A stretch of DNA of 64,000 bases, taken from Porpolomopsis calyptriformis. Lineage: Eukaryota; Basidiomycota; Agaricomycetes; Agaricales; Hygrophoraceae. The translations under genes and the position numbers were made by a program. Positions 13,843 to 25,213 of the stretch are shown here, piece after piece. The notes under the pieces were generated by a model, which saw only the letters and a program-made list of their open reading frames with translations, was not told the origin of the DNA and ran no database searches. Numbering within the stretch: position 1 is the first letter of the stretch; each line of letters starts with the position of its first letter. The stretch is from positions 868,001-932,000 of the forward strand of contig OX621163.1 of NCBI GenBank assembly GCA_951640195.1, written 5' to 3'.

Positions 13843-16018
13843 ATGCCATCGTTCAGTCTCCCACCGATTAACGACAACCCGGACGGGGGGTGGGGTCCTT
13901 CTTCTTCAAATCTACCAGAACAATTCAAGTTCAAGGACATTCCCTACGCCCCGTACTCAAAATCCGACAAATTAGGGCGATTCGCCGATTGGAACGATCT
14001 CTCGACCGAGAACCGCCAGACAACCGTCGGTCTTCCGGTCACCCAGAACGTCCGCGGTGGTGGTGCAAGCGGGCGTAGGGGCCGCGAGGGCAACGCGACT
14101 TTTGGCAGCGGCACAGCGAACGCGTTCGCCTATTTCCACGTCGAGGACGAATCCTCTTTCTCTTTGGTCGACAACAAGACTGCCCCACCGCGGAGAGGAA
14201 ACGCCTTTGTTCGTGGTAACAGGGGTGCTGGTCGGGGTGGAACGTATGCCAGGGGTATGCAGAGAGGTCGCGGCTTCTTCAATGCTGGACGGCCCGGTAA
14301 TAATCAGCGCGGTGGACGGAGAGGATGGAGAGACTGGGAAAAGGTTTGCCGCTTTCGTTAACTTGGCTTCATTCGATTTTTTTAACCGTTCTGTTTGTCT
14401 AGAATAATCGTACTAGGGAGTCTTCGGTGGCCATATCCCCTCAATGGACGATGCTGGAAGAGATCGAATTCCATCGGCTTGCCAAGCTCAGGCTCGAAGT
14501 CGATCCACCAGAAGATTTGTACGTACAGACTTGTGCAAGGTGGTGTAATATAAAAGTGACCTCCAACGCAGGGACTCGTATGGACGGTTGTTCGCGTACG
14601 ACAAGTCTTACGATCGCATCACAACCAAGACTGAACGTCCTCTTCAACTGGTCGACCGAATCAAATACAATACTACGACCTCTGATGATCCCGTCATCCA
14701 ACAGGCAAGCACTCTCACTATTTTTTCTTGCTTAACAACATCCAACTTTGCATTTCTTCCCAACAGTTGGCCAAAAAAAATACTGCTACCGTATACACCA
14801 CCGACGTTATCCTCAGTGTGCTCATGTGTGCCCCTCGGTCTGTCTATCCTTGGGACATTGTCATGGTCCGCGAAGGCAACAGCCTCTTCCTCGACAAACG
14901 TGACGGGGGCCCGTTCGACACCGTGACCGTGAACGAGAACGCGTCCGACCCGCCCCAAGACCCGACACCGCCCAACCCGAACAACCCCACCGAAAAGGCG
15001 GCGGCCACGCCAGAGATCCCCTCGATCAACTCGGCCACCTCGCTCTCCCTCGAGGCGACGTACATCAACCAGAACTTTGGATTCCAGTCCGTGATCGAGA
15101 ACGGCCCGCCGGCGCCCGTCGACCTTGCGCACGCCAACCCGTTCTACGGCCCAGATGAGACGGAGCCGCTCGCGTCGTGCGGGTACAGGTACCGGGTGTT
15201 CGACCTCGGGGTGACCGAGGACGAGGACGTGAAGATCCTGGTCCGGACCGAGGTCGACGCGTACCAGCCTGGTGCGGGTGCCGGGAGCGGAGGTCCGAAC
15301 GAGGGGCATGGGCTGGTGACGATCCGCGCGCTGAACGAGTTTGACCCGCGCGCGCAGGGCGCGGGGGGCGCCCCGGATTGGCGGTCCAAGCTCGATTCGC
15401 AGCGTGGGGCGGTAGTGGCGACTGAGATGAAGAATAATAGCTGCAAGTTGGCCAAGTGGACGGTGCAGAGCGTACTGGCTGGGGCGGATTTGATGAAGAT
15501 CGGGTATGTGATAACGAAATCATTCTTCTCTTTTTTCTTTTTTTTTTTTTCTTTCTGTTTCTTCCCACAGTTCTTTCGTTATCATCTATTTCTTCCTTTT
15601 CTTCTTCTCAATGCCTCCATTGCTTAATGGAGATATTTCCCATGCTCGATGAAATAATAACAAACCACATCCAGGTACATCTCTCGCGCAAACTCCCGTG
15701 ATAACACACGCCATGTCATCCTCAGCACGGCGTCGATGCGCCCCGCAGAGTTCGCCGGGCAACTGAACGTGTCGCTCGCGAACGGATGGGGTATCGTCCG
15801 GACGGTGACAGACCTCTGCATGAAAATGCCCGAGGGGAAGTACGTCTTGGTGAAAGACCCGAACAAGGTGACGCGTTCTCTATGATCGGTCGGGATAATG
15901 CGCTGACTACCTGTTCGGAAACCACTAGCCCGTGATCCGGCTCTACGCTGTGCCATTCACTTCGTTCACCGGGGAAGATGAAGAAGAAGGGGAAGGTTTC
16001 GAAGAAGAAGCCAACTGA
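13843..16018 (+). CDS. EIF3D: Eukaryotic translation initiation factor 3 subunit D
   Basis: This is a subunit of the eIF3 complex, which binds the 40S ribosome in translation initiation; eIF3d can also bind the mRNA cap. The N-terminus has [19 protein letters not shown] and [17 protein letters not shown], family hallmarks, followed by an RG-rich segment ([10 protein letters not shown]). The large central exon contains [18 protein letters not shown] cap-domain sequence in frame as [17 protein letters not shown], then NENASDPP and QNFGFQSV. The C-terminal exons give [39 protein letters not shown] and [10 protein letters not shown], ending in an acidic tail ([14 protein letters not shown]). An intron of about 170 nt near 15505-15674 has a long T-run. 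The 14880-15480 exon is very GC-rich, so long antisense frames arise there. It converges on the UBAC2-like gene. Confidence 0.95.
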
Positions 16019-16201
16019 ATTTTTTTCCCTTTGGGTATCCAGGGCTATGATGATATCTGTCAATTGCCGAATAACATACTCCATATGAAATATGCCGTAG
16101 ACACTAAACAGAACCAATACACAAAAAACATGTAATACTCCCGGTTCCTTAAATCGAAGGACTCTTTTCGTTCAAACAGAGAAATCTCGATTTGGGAGGT
16201 C

Positions 16202-17588
16202 TTATGGAATAAGAAGCGTCTCTACCGCTCCCTCGATATTGGGGCTGACGACGAGAATTACGAACCAAAAAGAGGGGCGATGGTGGCACGGACGCACCTT
16301 CTCTGTAACGCGGCAACGACCACTTCTCGCTCAAGGTTCGGGAACATACCGACTAGGGTCGATATCTCGGTCTCAGCTGGCACTCGTATCCCACCATGGC
16401 CACGCTCGGTTCGACCGGTAAGCTCGTTTACCCACTCCCGCATGACAGACGTCCCAGTCCCCGACGTGTCGTCGAGGTTGTTATTGTTATTTCCGGACCG
16501 ACCTCCGGCGGGGGAGCTTGTGGTGGCCGAAGGCGCGGCTGAGGAGGCAGAGGCGGACGAGGAGGAGGAGGATGAGGAGAGCGGGGGAGGTGCTCGCGCG
16601 GTTGTGATCGATTCGTCTTGGGGATTTGCACGCTGCGGTAGTGGGGGTGGTGTGTGGTCCTGGTCTGGAAGTCCGGTGTTTGGGCGGCGGGCGGGGCGGG
16701 CGGAGCCTATGAGTGGGAGGAGGAAGCGGGCGGAGAGGCGGGTGAGGGAGGGGGGGAGACGGTAGGACTTGAGATTGGCGAGGTCGGAGCGGTAGAGTTG
16801 TCCGGCGATGATGCCGATGAGGGCTGCTGCTGCTGAGCCTGGGAGGCGGCTGATGGCGAGCTGGTGTGATTGAGTTTTGGTATGGTTGTTGAGAGAAAAG
16901 GGAGGGTTACCTGGAATGCGAGGACGTAAACGAAGGATTTGTTGGTGAGGGGGACGCCGAATATGCGAAAGTCGTAGACTGAGGGTACGATTCTGGAGTA
17001 CTGATAGAGGATGTTGAAGAGGAGGGTGGATGGGCCAGAAGAGATGTAGTTGAGGCCGAGCCGGTGGAATAAGAGGAGGGAGAGGAACTCGAGGATGGTG
17101 GAAAGCAGAGTGGAGACGAGGGCGAAGGACTGAGAGGGATATGATTAAGAAATTATAGGGTATGAAGGAAGGGGCGAACCGCGAACTTGACACTACCGAA
17201 GAGACGCTCGACCTGGACGGCGATGTTGTAGAGAACGAGCTCGGCCACGAATAGATCGCTGGAGCTGGAGAAGGCGAGATGGTGGAGGAAGAGGCGCCAG
17301 TACTGATTCAGGGAGGGAGATTCTGTGCTGGTTTAGAGTGAGGGCAAGATGTGTGTACGCACTTGGTGATGGCGAGATATGTGTGGTACGAGCTGAGGAA
17401 GATGAGAGCGGTATTGGAAAGGTGGGAAGACGTACTTGGAGATGGAAGTAGTGCTTTACGTCGAAGAGACCGACGGCGATGGAGGTTAGGGCACAACCCA
17501 TCATCAAGCCTGAATTGCGAATTAGCAGAAGAATTTTGTTCGAAAAAAAAAAAATACCTTTTGAAACTGGAGCGTTTTCGAAAGACAT
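16202..17588 (-). CDS. Rhomboid-like membrane protein with C-terminal UBA domain (UBAC2/Dsc2-like)
   Basis: The N-terminus MSFENAPVSK splices to GLMMGCALTSIAVGLFDVKH. Several hydrophobic helices follow, with the rhomboid-like segments HHLAFSSSSDLFVAELVLYN and LQRSIRGRARS-equivalent region in frame as VERLFGSVKF, then NYISSGPSTLLFNILYQYS and LAISRLPGSAAAALIGIIAG. A Pro/Ser-rich linker leads to a UBA domain: ISTLVGMFPNLEREVVVAAL joined by a splice to QRSPNIEGAVETLLIP. No catalytic Ser/His pair is evident, consistent with a pseudoprotease. Dsc2 belongs to the Golgi/ER DSC E3 ligase complex that activates SREBP; UBAC2 acts in ER-associated degradation. Which of these applies is not resolved by sequence. 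The ATG is at 17588 and the stop TAA at 16202. Confidence 0.82.
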
Positions 17589-17960
17589 GCTGTGATTACA
17601 TGAGCAAGTGGTATGACGACGTGGGGTATCTATCTACGCGAGGAACCCCACATTCTATCGTTGATTTTTAGCCTTGAAATTTGAATACAGCACGTTGGCT
17701 CTCGCGCTTATCAGTGTAAAGGGTAGAAAGATAAGTTCTAGCCAGGGTTGTATCAGGGAGTGAAATTGGGGGTCATGAGGTGGGTTAACATTACGCGCTC
17801 CTATGTGTGCTTCAAGTCGTTTCAGTTGAAAGTCATCTGAACGAAATTTTTAGGGTGCTGTGACTGTGACTGTGATGGTCATTCATTCACGTGATTAAAT
17901 AGGTTGAGTCAGCCGTTTGCTTGAAACGACGTTTTGCATAGCATGATAACGGCGCAAAAC
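17589..17960. other. Divergent intergenic region, UBAC2-like / ING
   Basis: These 372 bp lie between divergent starts and should contain both promoters. There is a direct repeat gtgactgtgactgtgat near 17860. I see no coding frame. Confidence 0.45.
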
Positions 17961-19044
17961 ATGGAAGAAGCTACGACCATCGCCTCAGAGTTTATCTCTA
18001 GTTCGCCGCACTGTCTCCGGCGTTGATCAACCTAACCTAACTTGCAGGTCTGGACAATCTTCCGAGCGAGGTCCAACATCTCTTACAGGAGATCCGACAC
18101 AAGGATGTTCGGGTCCAAGGCAAGTGATTCGGCCGAGGGACGGACAAACGGGTTCTAACGGACTGGCGCAGAACTGCAGCAAGAGATCGGGAAGGAATCA
18201 GGGCGGTACGTCCGACACGCGTTGCGGCACCCAGTGGCCGCCCCCGCACCGGCTTCGCCCACATCGCCGACGACCGACAGCAAACTGCACCTTCCGCCGA
18301 GAATAGCCCGCTCGTACGTGGAGGTGGACCGGCTCACGGGGGAGAAGATTGCCCTCGCGCAAAGGATCGTGGACCTGCTGACACGGACCCGGACCCGTCT
18401 CGACGTCGACCTCGCGCGGATCAGTTTTTTGCAGGGGGAGGGAGAGGGAGGACCGAGCGACGGGTATGGGATGCACACGCGGCACGTCGGACACGGAATC
18501 AGCGAGAGTCTACGACAGGCGTTGGCGGCAAGCGGCGGGGATGGAGGCGGGACAGGGTTGGTGGGGATTGGTCAGAAAAGTATGTGTAAAAGTGAGAGAA
18601 TGGATGACGAAATTGATGATAATGTAGGACGACGATTGGGATCGATCAGGCTGCCGAGTCCTGTGCCTGGCGCAGGCGTTTCAGGACCGCCTATTAGGTC
18701 ACGTGTGTCACGGGTGCGAGCAGAGGAGGAGTCTGTGGATGGGGACGAAGAGATGGAAGAGGGGGACGACGAGAGGATCTACTGCTTTTGCCAGAAGCTG
18801 AGCTACGGCGAGGTGAGTGGCATGATATTTGTATTCAACGCTGGCTAACTAACGAACTACAGATGATAGAATGCGACAACGCCGAGTGTGCATACCAATG
18901 GGTGAGTGTACACGGCTCGGGAAGGCCAATGCTAATATAAGACAGTTCCACCTGCCGTGTGTGGGACTGAAGCAACCGGTACCAGACCACTGGTACTGCA
19001 GCGAGTGCAAAGGAAAGAGAAAGGGGAGAAAGCGAGTGGGCTGA
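17961..19044 (+). CDS. ING-family PHD finger protein (Yng2/Pho23-like)
   Basis: This is a subunit type found in histone acetyltransferase (NuA4) or deacetylase complexes. Exon 1 (MEEATTIASEFISS; an in-frame ATG also lies at 17943) splices to LDNLPSEVQHLLQEIRHKD, the ING N-terminal helical domain. It continues with SYVEVDRLTGEKIALAQRIV and DLLTRTRTRLDVDLARI. A low-complexity acidic linker follows (DGDEEMEEGDDE). The C-terminal PHD finger reads IYCFCQKLSYGEMIECDNAE and CAYQWFHLPCVGL, then DHWYCSECK, a complete C4HC3 set with the aromatic Tyr and Trp that bind trimethylated H3K4. The end is basic (GKRKGRKRVG). Small introns at about 18811 and 18902 split the PHD. The family is certain; Yng2 versus Pho23 versus Yng1 is not decided. 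Confidence 0.9.
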
Positions 19045-19153
19045 GGTGATGAAAGGAACCGGTTGGAAAGGTAAAGTCCGATTGGAAACGAGAACCGAAC
19101 GATCGGTAGATTGCTGTCAGGGGTCCTTGAGAGAGTAAAGTGATAACCCCAAA

Positions 19154-19232
19154 AAGAATTATGTAAAATTATTAAAATATTAAAAATTAAAAATAATAAT
19201 AAAAATTAATTATATATATATAATATTTAATA
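19154..19232. repeat. Extremely AT-rich tract
   Basis: A run made almost only of A and T, including a tatatatata stretch, fills most of the 232 bp between the ING gene stop and the GATA factor start. It could serve as the ING polyadenylation region and as a nucleosome-poor promoter for the GATA gene. The composition is directly visible; function is inferred. Confidence 0.6.
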
Positions 19233-19276
19233 CCGTTCTATCGCTTGCTCACTCTCTCTCTTCCCCTCTGAACGCA

Positions 19277-20855
19277 ATGGATCTCCCCTTTGACAGTTAC
19301 CATTCCTATTCGGAGGCTACCACCCCTCGTACACCCTCCCCGCCCACCACCACCGACTACGCCCTCAATCCAAAACACATCGACCAGCCCTTCTGGTCCA
19401 ACCCGGCCGGTTCGCTGCTCCAGGAACTCTACGACCACGATCTCTCCAACCACGACCTCTACCTCGACCCGTGGTCAACCCAGCACACGCTCTCTCTCCA
19501 GCACCAGCAGCACCAGCACCAACACCAGCACCAGCACCAGCACCATCAACACCAGCAACAGCACCAGCAGCAACACCAGCAACACCAGCAGCAGCCCCGG
19601 CATACCCACGACTACTCGCTTATCCGGAGGGCCACCTTCCCCTACGTCAGACGTGATCATGACGATCCCATCCTTCAGCAATTCCCCCTCCCTTCCTTCC
19701 ACACCCAGGTCCTCCCCTACCCCCGCCAGGACTCCCTCTTCCCCGATCAACTCCCCCTCTCCGCAGAGCCTGCCGCTCTCCACTCCGACCACCCCTACAT
19801 CCGCTCCTCCCCCCACTCTTCCTACCACGAATTCGATCATCTAGACGACTCCCAGCCCATAAAACTAGAAGACTCCCAGCCCGTCATCGTCCCCTCCCAG
19901 TCCTCCTTCTTCCGCCCCCCGTCCTCCCCTTCCTGCCACCCGATCACCATGTCTTCTTACCTCTCCCCCCACACCGGCCTTCCTGTCCAGCACACAGACG
20001 ACGCTCATTCAAAGGAGACCCAATACCTCCGCCGCCGCTGTTTCAATTGCCACACAACAGAACCTCCCTCTTGGCGCAGATCCACCCTCAATCCCGGCAA
20101 GATCGTCTGCAACAAGTGCGGTCTCTACGAACGCACCCATCTTCGCCCCCGTCCACTCCGCTTTGACGAGCTTCGCGCCGGCAACAAGGCCCGAAAAACT
20201 TCAAAGGGTATGCTCAGTCCAAAAGCAAAAATCGCTCTCGTCAAGAAAGAGTCTCGCGAATTTGGAATCGTTCGCCGTAGCTCCGTTTCTTCCTCATCTT
20301 CCGCTCGTTCAGCCAGCGGTACAAGTGATTGGGACGACAACGGTACGGATCTCTTATCTTTTTGCCTCACTCGACTTAGCGTTTCTAGTATCCGTTTACT
20401 CTTCAGGTTCGGCACCACCTACCTCCTTCAGTTCCCCCAATATGACTTCTTTCCCTATCCCACGCGATTCCTCCTCTCAATCCCCTCCCCTCACCACCCG
20501 CGATGGCGGTATCCGTCTTCCCAACACACCGCTTTCGGACATTGCCTCACTCCAGCAACCACACCCGCCCTCGCCCCATAAGGCCACCACCAGCCCGGCC
20601 CCCTACTATTCACCCAACGGCGCCATCTTCAGACGATCCTCCATGCCAGAGCAACCTCAGCAGCGACCGCCAACGGAGGCACACGCTTGGGCAAAACCTT
20701 CCCCTCCAGACACCGCTGTCGGTGCGGGTACAGGTGCCGGCGTGGGAACAGGAACGGGGTCGGGGACCGGTGTTTTGAGCTCAGTCGTGGTCGAAGAGTT
20801 GACTAATAGCAACAACCCAGCCATGGTAGTGCAGCCGACCGCTGTTGTCTCATGA
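19277..20855 (+). CDS. GATA-type zinc finger transcription factor, His/Gln-rich
   Basis: Two exons: 19277 to about 20341, then about 20407-20855, joining DWDDNG to SAPPTSF. The N-terminal half is Pro/Ser-rich with a long His/Gln tract at about residues 75-106. The single GATA finger lies at about residues 253-283: CFNCHTTEPPSWRR, then STLNPGKIVCNKCGLYERTH, followed by a basic tail (RPRPLRFDE, NKARK). The spacing is C-x2-C-x19-C-x2-C, longer than the usual x17/x18. The C-terminal region is Ser/Pro/Gly-rich and unstructured. Fungal GATA factors control nitrogen, iron, light or developmental programmes; the target here is unknown. It is followed by an unusually long gene-free interval. Confidence 0.9.
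19500..19595 (+). repeat. CAC/CAG trinucleotide tract encoding poly-His/Gln
   Basis: A near-perfect repeat of CACCAG and CAACAC units inside the GATA factor ORF encodes about 32 alternating His and Gln residues. Such tracts are prone to length change by slippage and often act as activation or condensate-forming regions in transcription factors. Confidence 0.9.
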
Positions 20856-22302
20856 AAAACTTGGTTTTTTTTTCTTCTGTCGTTTTGCCCCTTCACCCCG
20901 CCGATATGGTCCCGATTAAGGTCCACCCTCGCTCTCTTTTCAAACACGCGCGCGCACACCTTTTTTATATTATTTCCCACTGCGCCTCACTCAAAATGCG
21001 GAAACCCCCCCCGATCTGCAACCCGGCGTTGCCGTCACGATGACTCCCTCTTTTTTTTTTTTTTTATTATTTGCCAAAAACATACCTGGCCCCAACCCGT
21101 CAACCGACCGACCGCCGTCCCCTTATTTATTATTGGACCGCCACCCATCCACCCGCCCACCCGCCGCCTACCCACGCTTGTGTAACAACCATCAGAGAAA
21201 TAGCTCTTCCTGAAGCTAATTTTGTATCCCACTCAAGAACTATTCCCACTCACCCTGTTCGTCCGCGTCGCCCATGCTTGCAACCTGCTTCTTGTTCAGC
21301 AATTAAATAATTCGTTCGTATCGCGCTTTTTTTTTTTCCTTTTTTTTTCTTTTTTTTTTTTGTTTAGGAATCTTTGAACGATTCCTTAAACCTATTTTAT
21401 TCCATTTCTGCATTTTTCTATCTATTCCATTCTAGCTCTACTACTACCCCTCTCAAACCCTCTCCTCCCCCGCTCCCTCCCGCCTCTGCATGGTCTATTT
21501 CTTTATTTATTCCTTGAAGATGTGCTATCGTTATTAGCGGGGTGGGGGAACGATAAACTAACTCTCGCTCGTTGTGATCGTTTATTTCTCTCTCTCTTTT
21601 GTAATTATAGCCGCATTGAAAATAGATGAATGAAAGAACAAACCCATACACACACGCACACCCCGACCTCGGAAGAGCACGAGCGCATGAGGAACTGTCA
21701 ATGATACATTAATGATGACTCAGGACGGAGATGGTTTGCGAGGCTGCGTCGCATTGAGGAAACGGCCGAACGTGTCTGAGCTCAGAGGGCAGCTGCAGTG
21801 CAGAGAAATGTATACATATGCCATCGGGTTGTGGTGGCTTGGTGGTGGTGGTAACCCCGTGGTGTTAGTATCATAAAGCAGCCGTTGCCCGCGGCAACTG
21901 GTTCACTGCATCCGCCCAAAAATAATTTTTTTTCCATTCAGTTCTTGGCTCGGTCGGCCATTGTGCGTTTCGTACCGGACGTGACTTGTCATTCTCCGAC
22001 GTGCTCTTTCCCCTATGCGATCTGTCTCCGTCTCTCCGTGCTGTCTGGCGTGTTGTGTAATCCCCCCCCCCCCCAACCAGGCCACTCGATCTTTTTTTGG
22101 GTCTGTTGTATTTATCCCTTGGGCGGGAGCTCTTATGGGTTATCCCATGTCATGTCATTAAAAATGTGTTCTGGTAGGGGCCATTACGTTTAGTAAATAG
22201 GCCTATCTCCCGTCGCAACCGATATAATAAATTATGTGTGTACGTACTATATTTGCTCGGTGGGTTTGGTAACATATTAAACTCTCCCCCCCCTAGCTCT
22301 AC

Positions 22303-22347
22303 CCTCCTTTCTCTTGCTCCCAGTTTGGGAGAGAGAGAGAAAGGAGG
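22303..22347. repeat. GA/CT-rich inverted repeat (hairpin)
   Basis: The arm at 22303-22322 (CT-rich, ending CTCCCA) is nearly complementary to 22326-22347 (TGGGAG, then GA-rich, ending AAGGAGG), with a three-base loop and a small bulge. It lies in the gene-free interval downstream of the GATA factor. Confidence 0.7.
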
Positions 22348-22728
22348 AATAGGGAGCCAATGTTATCCCGGTCCCTTGTTTATGCAACACACGCTGGCGC
22401 TGAGTACCACCTAACCCGATCTAGCGTGTACGTTCTTCATAATTCATGTCAAATCTGTATGTCGTTGTCTTGTTCTTTTTTTTTTTTTTTCTTTCTCTTC
22501 GAACTTTCGTGTAATATAAGCGCATTATAATGCACATACAAATCCCCCCTCTTCCTTTTCTGTCCTATTTTTTTTTTTCTTCTTTTCTTTCTCTTTCGAA
22601 AACAGCAGCAAGCGACACTCGTACTCACACATTCAGTTCGAACGAATGCAGCCGCACCGCTCGCTTGGACGCCCAGCTAAGCTCCAAGCTCCAAGCTCCA
22701 AAGCTCCACACCTACGCCACCCTATATG

Positions 22729-22752
22729 TACCGTACCGTACCGTACCATACC
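22729..22752. repeat. Short tandem repeat, unit ccgta
   Basis: About four and a half copies of the 5-bp unit ccgta (gtaccgtaccgtaccgtacc followed by a degenerate copy). Just before it, at 22681-22708, is a degenerate gctccaa repeat. Both look like simple slippage repeats in non-coding DNA. Confidence 0.75.
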
Positions 22753-25213
22753 ACGCCACCATGCCCCTCCCAGCCTCGTCTTCCGCACCCCACGTGTCCC
22801 GCAGAGTCCCAAAGCAAAGCGAAAGGGAAAAAGGAAACGAGCAAGAAGGAACAATAAATAAACGCGTTGCAACCAAAAAACCGGACTTGCCTCTTTCGAG
22901 CAATGTTGCCGGCCTTCGTCGAACCTTACCCTACGAGGAAGCTGGAATGGAACGAAGCCTTTCCCGCTGGAGCCTGTAATACCCGGCGTCCCCCATCCTC
23001 CACACACACACACAGGCTAATAACATGCATACATTGTTTTTTTTTTAGGCGAGAGGCATGGGAGTTCCCGCCACAACAACAACACCAACTGACTCCTTAC
23101 GAACTTACCTGGGAACGGCGCTAGAACCCTCACACACCCAACATATTTTCTTTTTTCCCAAAAGCATGTTTGAGGATGACATGATAGACTGAACCCTTCG
23201 GCTTTTCGCACTCATTTCTGCCCCCGGTGACTTGTATCACCTACAACTTAATACAGTACCCACACACCCAACACCCTTTCTTGACATTCGAAGCAAGACA
23301 GAAAAAAATACCCTGAGGGCGGTGCAGCCATTTACCCGGGAACTGTCTCCTGTTTATTTATTTTATGTTATTTTTTGAATGCTGTGCCGATCGAATTTAT
23401 TATTATTGGCAGGAGTGGCTGCCAGCCATCCCCCGGTCCGCCAAAAAGAAAAATAAACTTGCCTCTAAACCGAACAAAACCACGCACACGAGTACGCGCA
23501 CGCTGTAGCATGGTACCGTATCGGGAGGCATAACTATACCCAACAAAAAAGGAACGCACCAGTTTTGGCGCGCTTTTGAGTGGCGGAGGGAACGGACTTC
23601 CACCCCCGTTTCCAAATATGCGACTGCGCACGCATAGATAATGACACTCTTCCCCCCCTCCGGAGTCACGGTAACTTGGCGACGCCCTCTTCTCATTGAA
23701 GTCCATAGCCTCGGTCATCAACTCCGTAGCTCAAGGGGGGAGGGTCGGTCGGTCGGGTGGCTTTAGTCAGCGACGATACTTACGTACGCATATTTGGGTA
23801 GGTTCACCGAACGACGATATCCTTTTGGCATAATTCGGTCGTAAAAATGGGTGGTAGTACGCCCATGGTGCCCTCCTGTTTTGTGAGACGCGCGTGTGCC
23901 TAAAGGGTGGCAGGGGTTTTTGGGTCCGTACGTTACGTATCGGTGTTTACTAGTGTGCGCCTCCACAGTAGTACCGTACTCGGCTGCGCTCTCTTTGCTG
24001 TCCCCAAAATAAGTGATTCCGAAGGAAGCCCAACGTATATCCCAGTTCGGGTTTGTGGAAAGGGTTGCACGGATTGTCCACGAGTTCGGCCACTAGACTT
24101 ATCCCAGTTCCCTTGGGCGTGGAAGCTCGCTGAGCTAAAAACCCCTACAAGCACACATGACGGCAAGGCACATTGTTTTTTAGAAAGCTTTATACGGTCT
24201 GGTGCGATAACCCACCCAAAAAAGCGCGAACCTTGGGTGGGTAAAAAGGAAGATCTAGAGCCACGTTTTCATTTGGATGTTTCCCCCCCCCCCAACGTCA
24301 GGTTTCTTCTTTTCTAATCCGATCGTCCAGAAAAGTGCCACGAAGACGCTGAGAAGGACTGGCTGCCCTGCCGCTGAGTTAGACTACCGGGAAAAAGACT
24401 GGCCTCGCGGTTGATAAGAAAACTATCATATGGGCTGTCGAGGCACGACCTCCGCGAGAACCCTTCTCAGGTTCTCCCGGCTCTCGCTCTCGCCCTCTCT
24501 CTCTCTTCTTCTTCTGCCTACTCCACACGCCCACATGCATGGTCCGGGATACTTGGTTCTAGCACCCAGAATAGCTGCGGCCAGAAGAATGGACAGTATG
24601 TGAGTTGCTTGTGGCGTGGAACTCGTGTCATGCCCGATATGGCCAAAACGGTCCCAGAGGCTGTAGCGGTGCATTACACAGCGAACGCAGCCTGGGTCTA
24701 TTTTATTGGAGTGCCAGGCAGTCCCCCAGATTTTTTTGCCGGCCAGATCGTTTCTCCCCTCCGCCCGTGCACAAAGGGAAAAACATTTGTTTCCTGTCGC
24801 GGTTGAAACCTGTCAATGACAAGCGATAAGAATAGACGAAAGGGGGTTCGGTGGTTGTATTGGGTTTGCAAGCTCTCTCTCACGAGGATTATTGCCTCCT
24901 TGCCCAGTCGGGATCAATTTCTGATCGTTAAATGAATTCACTTGAATCCCAGAAGCTGACAGTCGTCGCCCTGAAACAGTTGTATAAGCTTTCGTCGCAA
25001 CCGTCATACAAGTCGCTTCCTTTGTCAGTTCGTGGACGGTCGCTGACAAACGTTCCTTGATAAGGGGTCGAGACAGAAACGATAGTGGCTTGGTCAAGTA
25101 CTGACGTCATTGAATCCTGAGATCAGATCGGTCGTTCACAGCCTGTGGCTGGATAACAGTGCAGTCCTCGACACCGACTGCCTTCATTCTATGTATATAG
25201 GGAAGGAACGTGT

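Larger units (their letters stand above)
20856..25213. other. Gene-free interval of 4.36 kb between convergent genes
   Basis: No frame here shows a recognisable domain, plausible splicing or the codon usage of the neighbours. The longest ATG-initiated frames (about 130-150 codons, at 22530-22979, 23907-24317 and 24411-24806) look random. The sequence carries many plus-strand T-runs (about 21051, 21328-21361, 22477, 22569, 23037), C-runs (22062-22074, 22286-22293, 24283-24293), a GA/CT hairpin (22303-22347) and a short ccgta tandem repeat (22731-22752). It must include the GATA gene 3' UTR and the end of the NTF2-like gene. A long non-coding RNA or an undetected gene is possible. Confidence 0.6.

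Noticed and set aside
14644..15309. 221-codon minus-strand frame
   Set aside because: It lies antisense to the conserved eIF3d exon and is a product of its GC-rich third positions.
22530..22979. 149-codon plus-strand frame in the gene-free interval
   Set aside because: Low-complexity, built over simple repeats, with no domain or splice continuation.
23907..24317. 136-codon plus-strand frame with several Cys residues
   Set aside because: No recognisable fold, runs through a C-run, and no partner exons.
24460..24490. Short inverted repeat gagaacc/ggttctc
   Set aside because: Seven-base arms are expected by chance in a region of this length.
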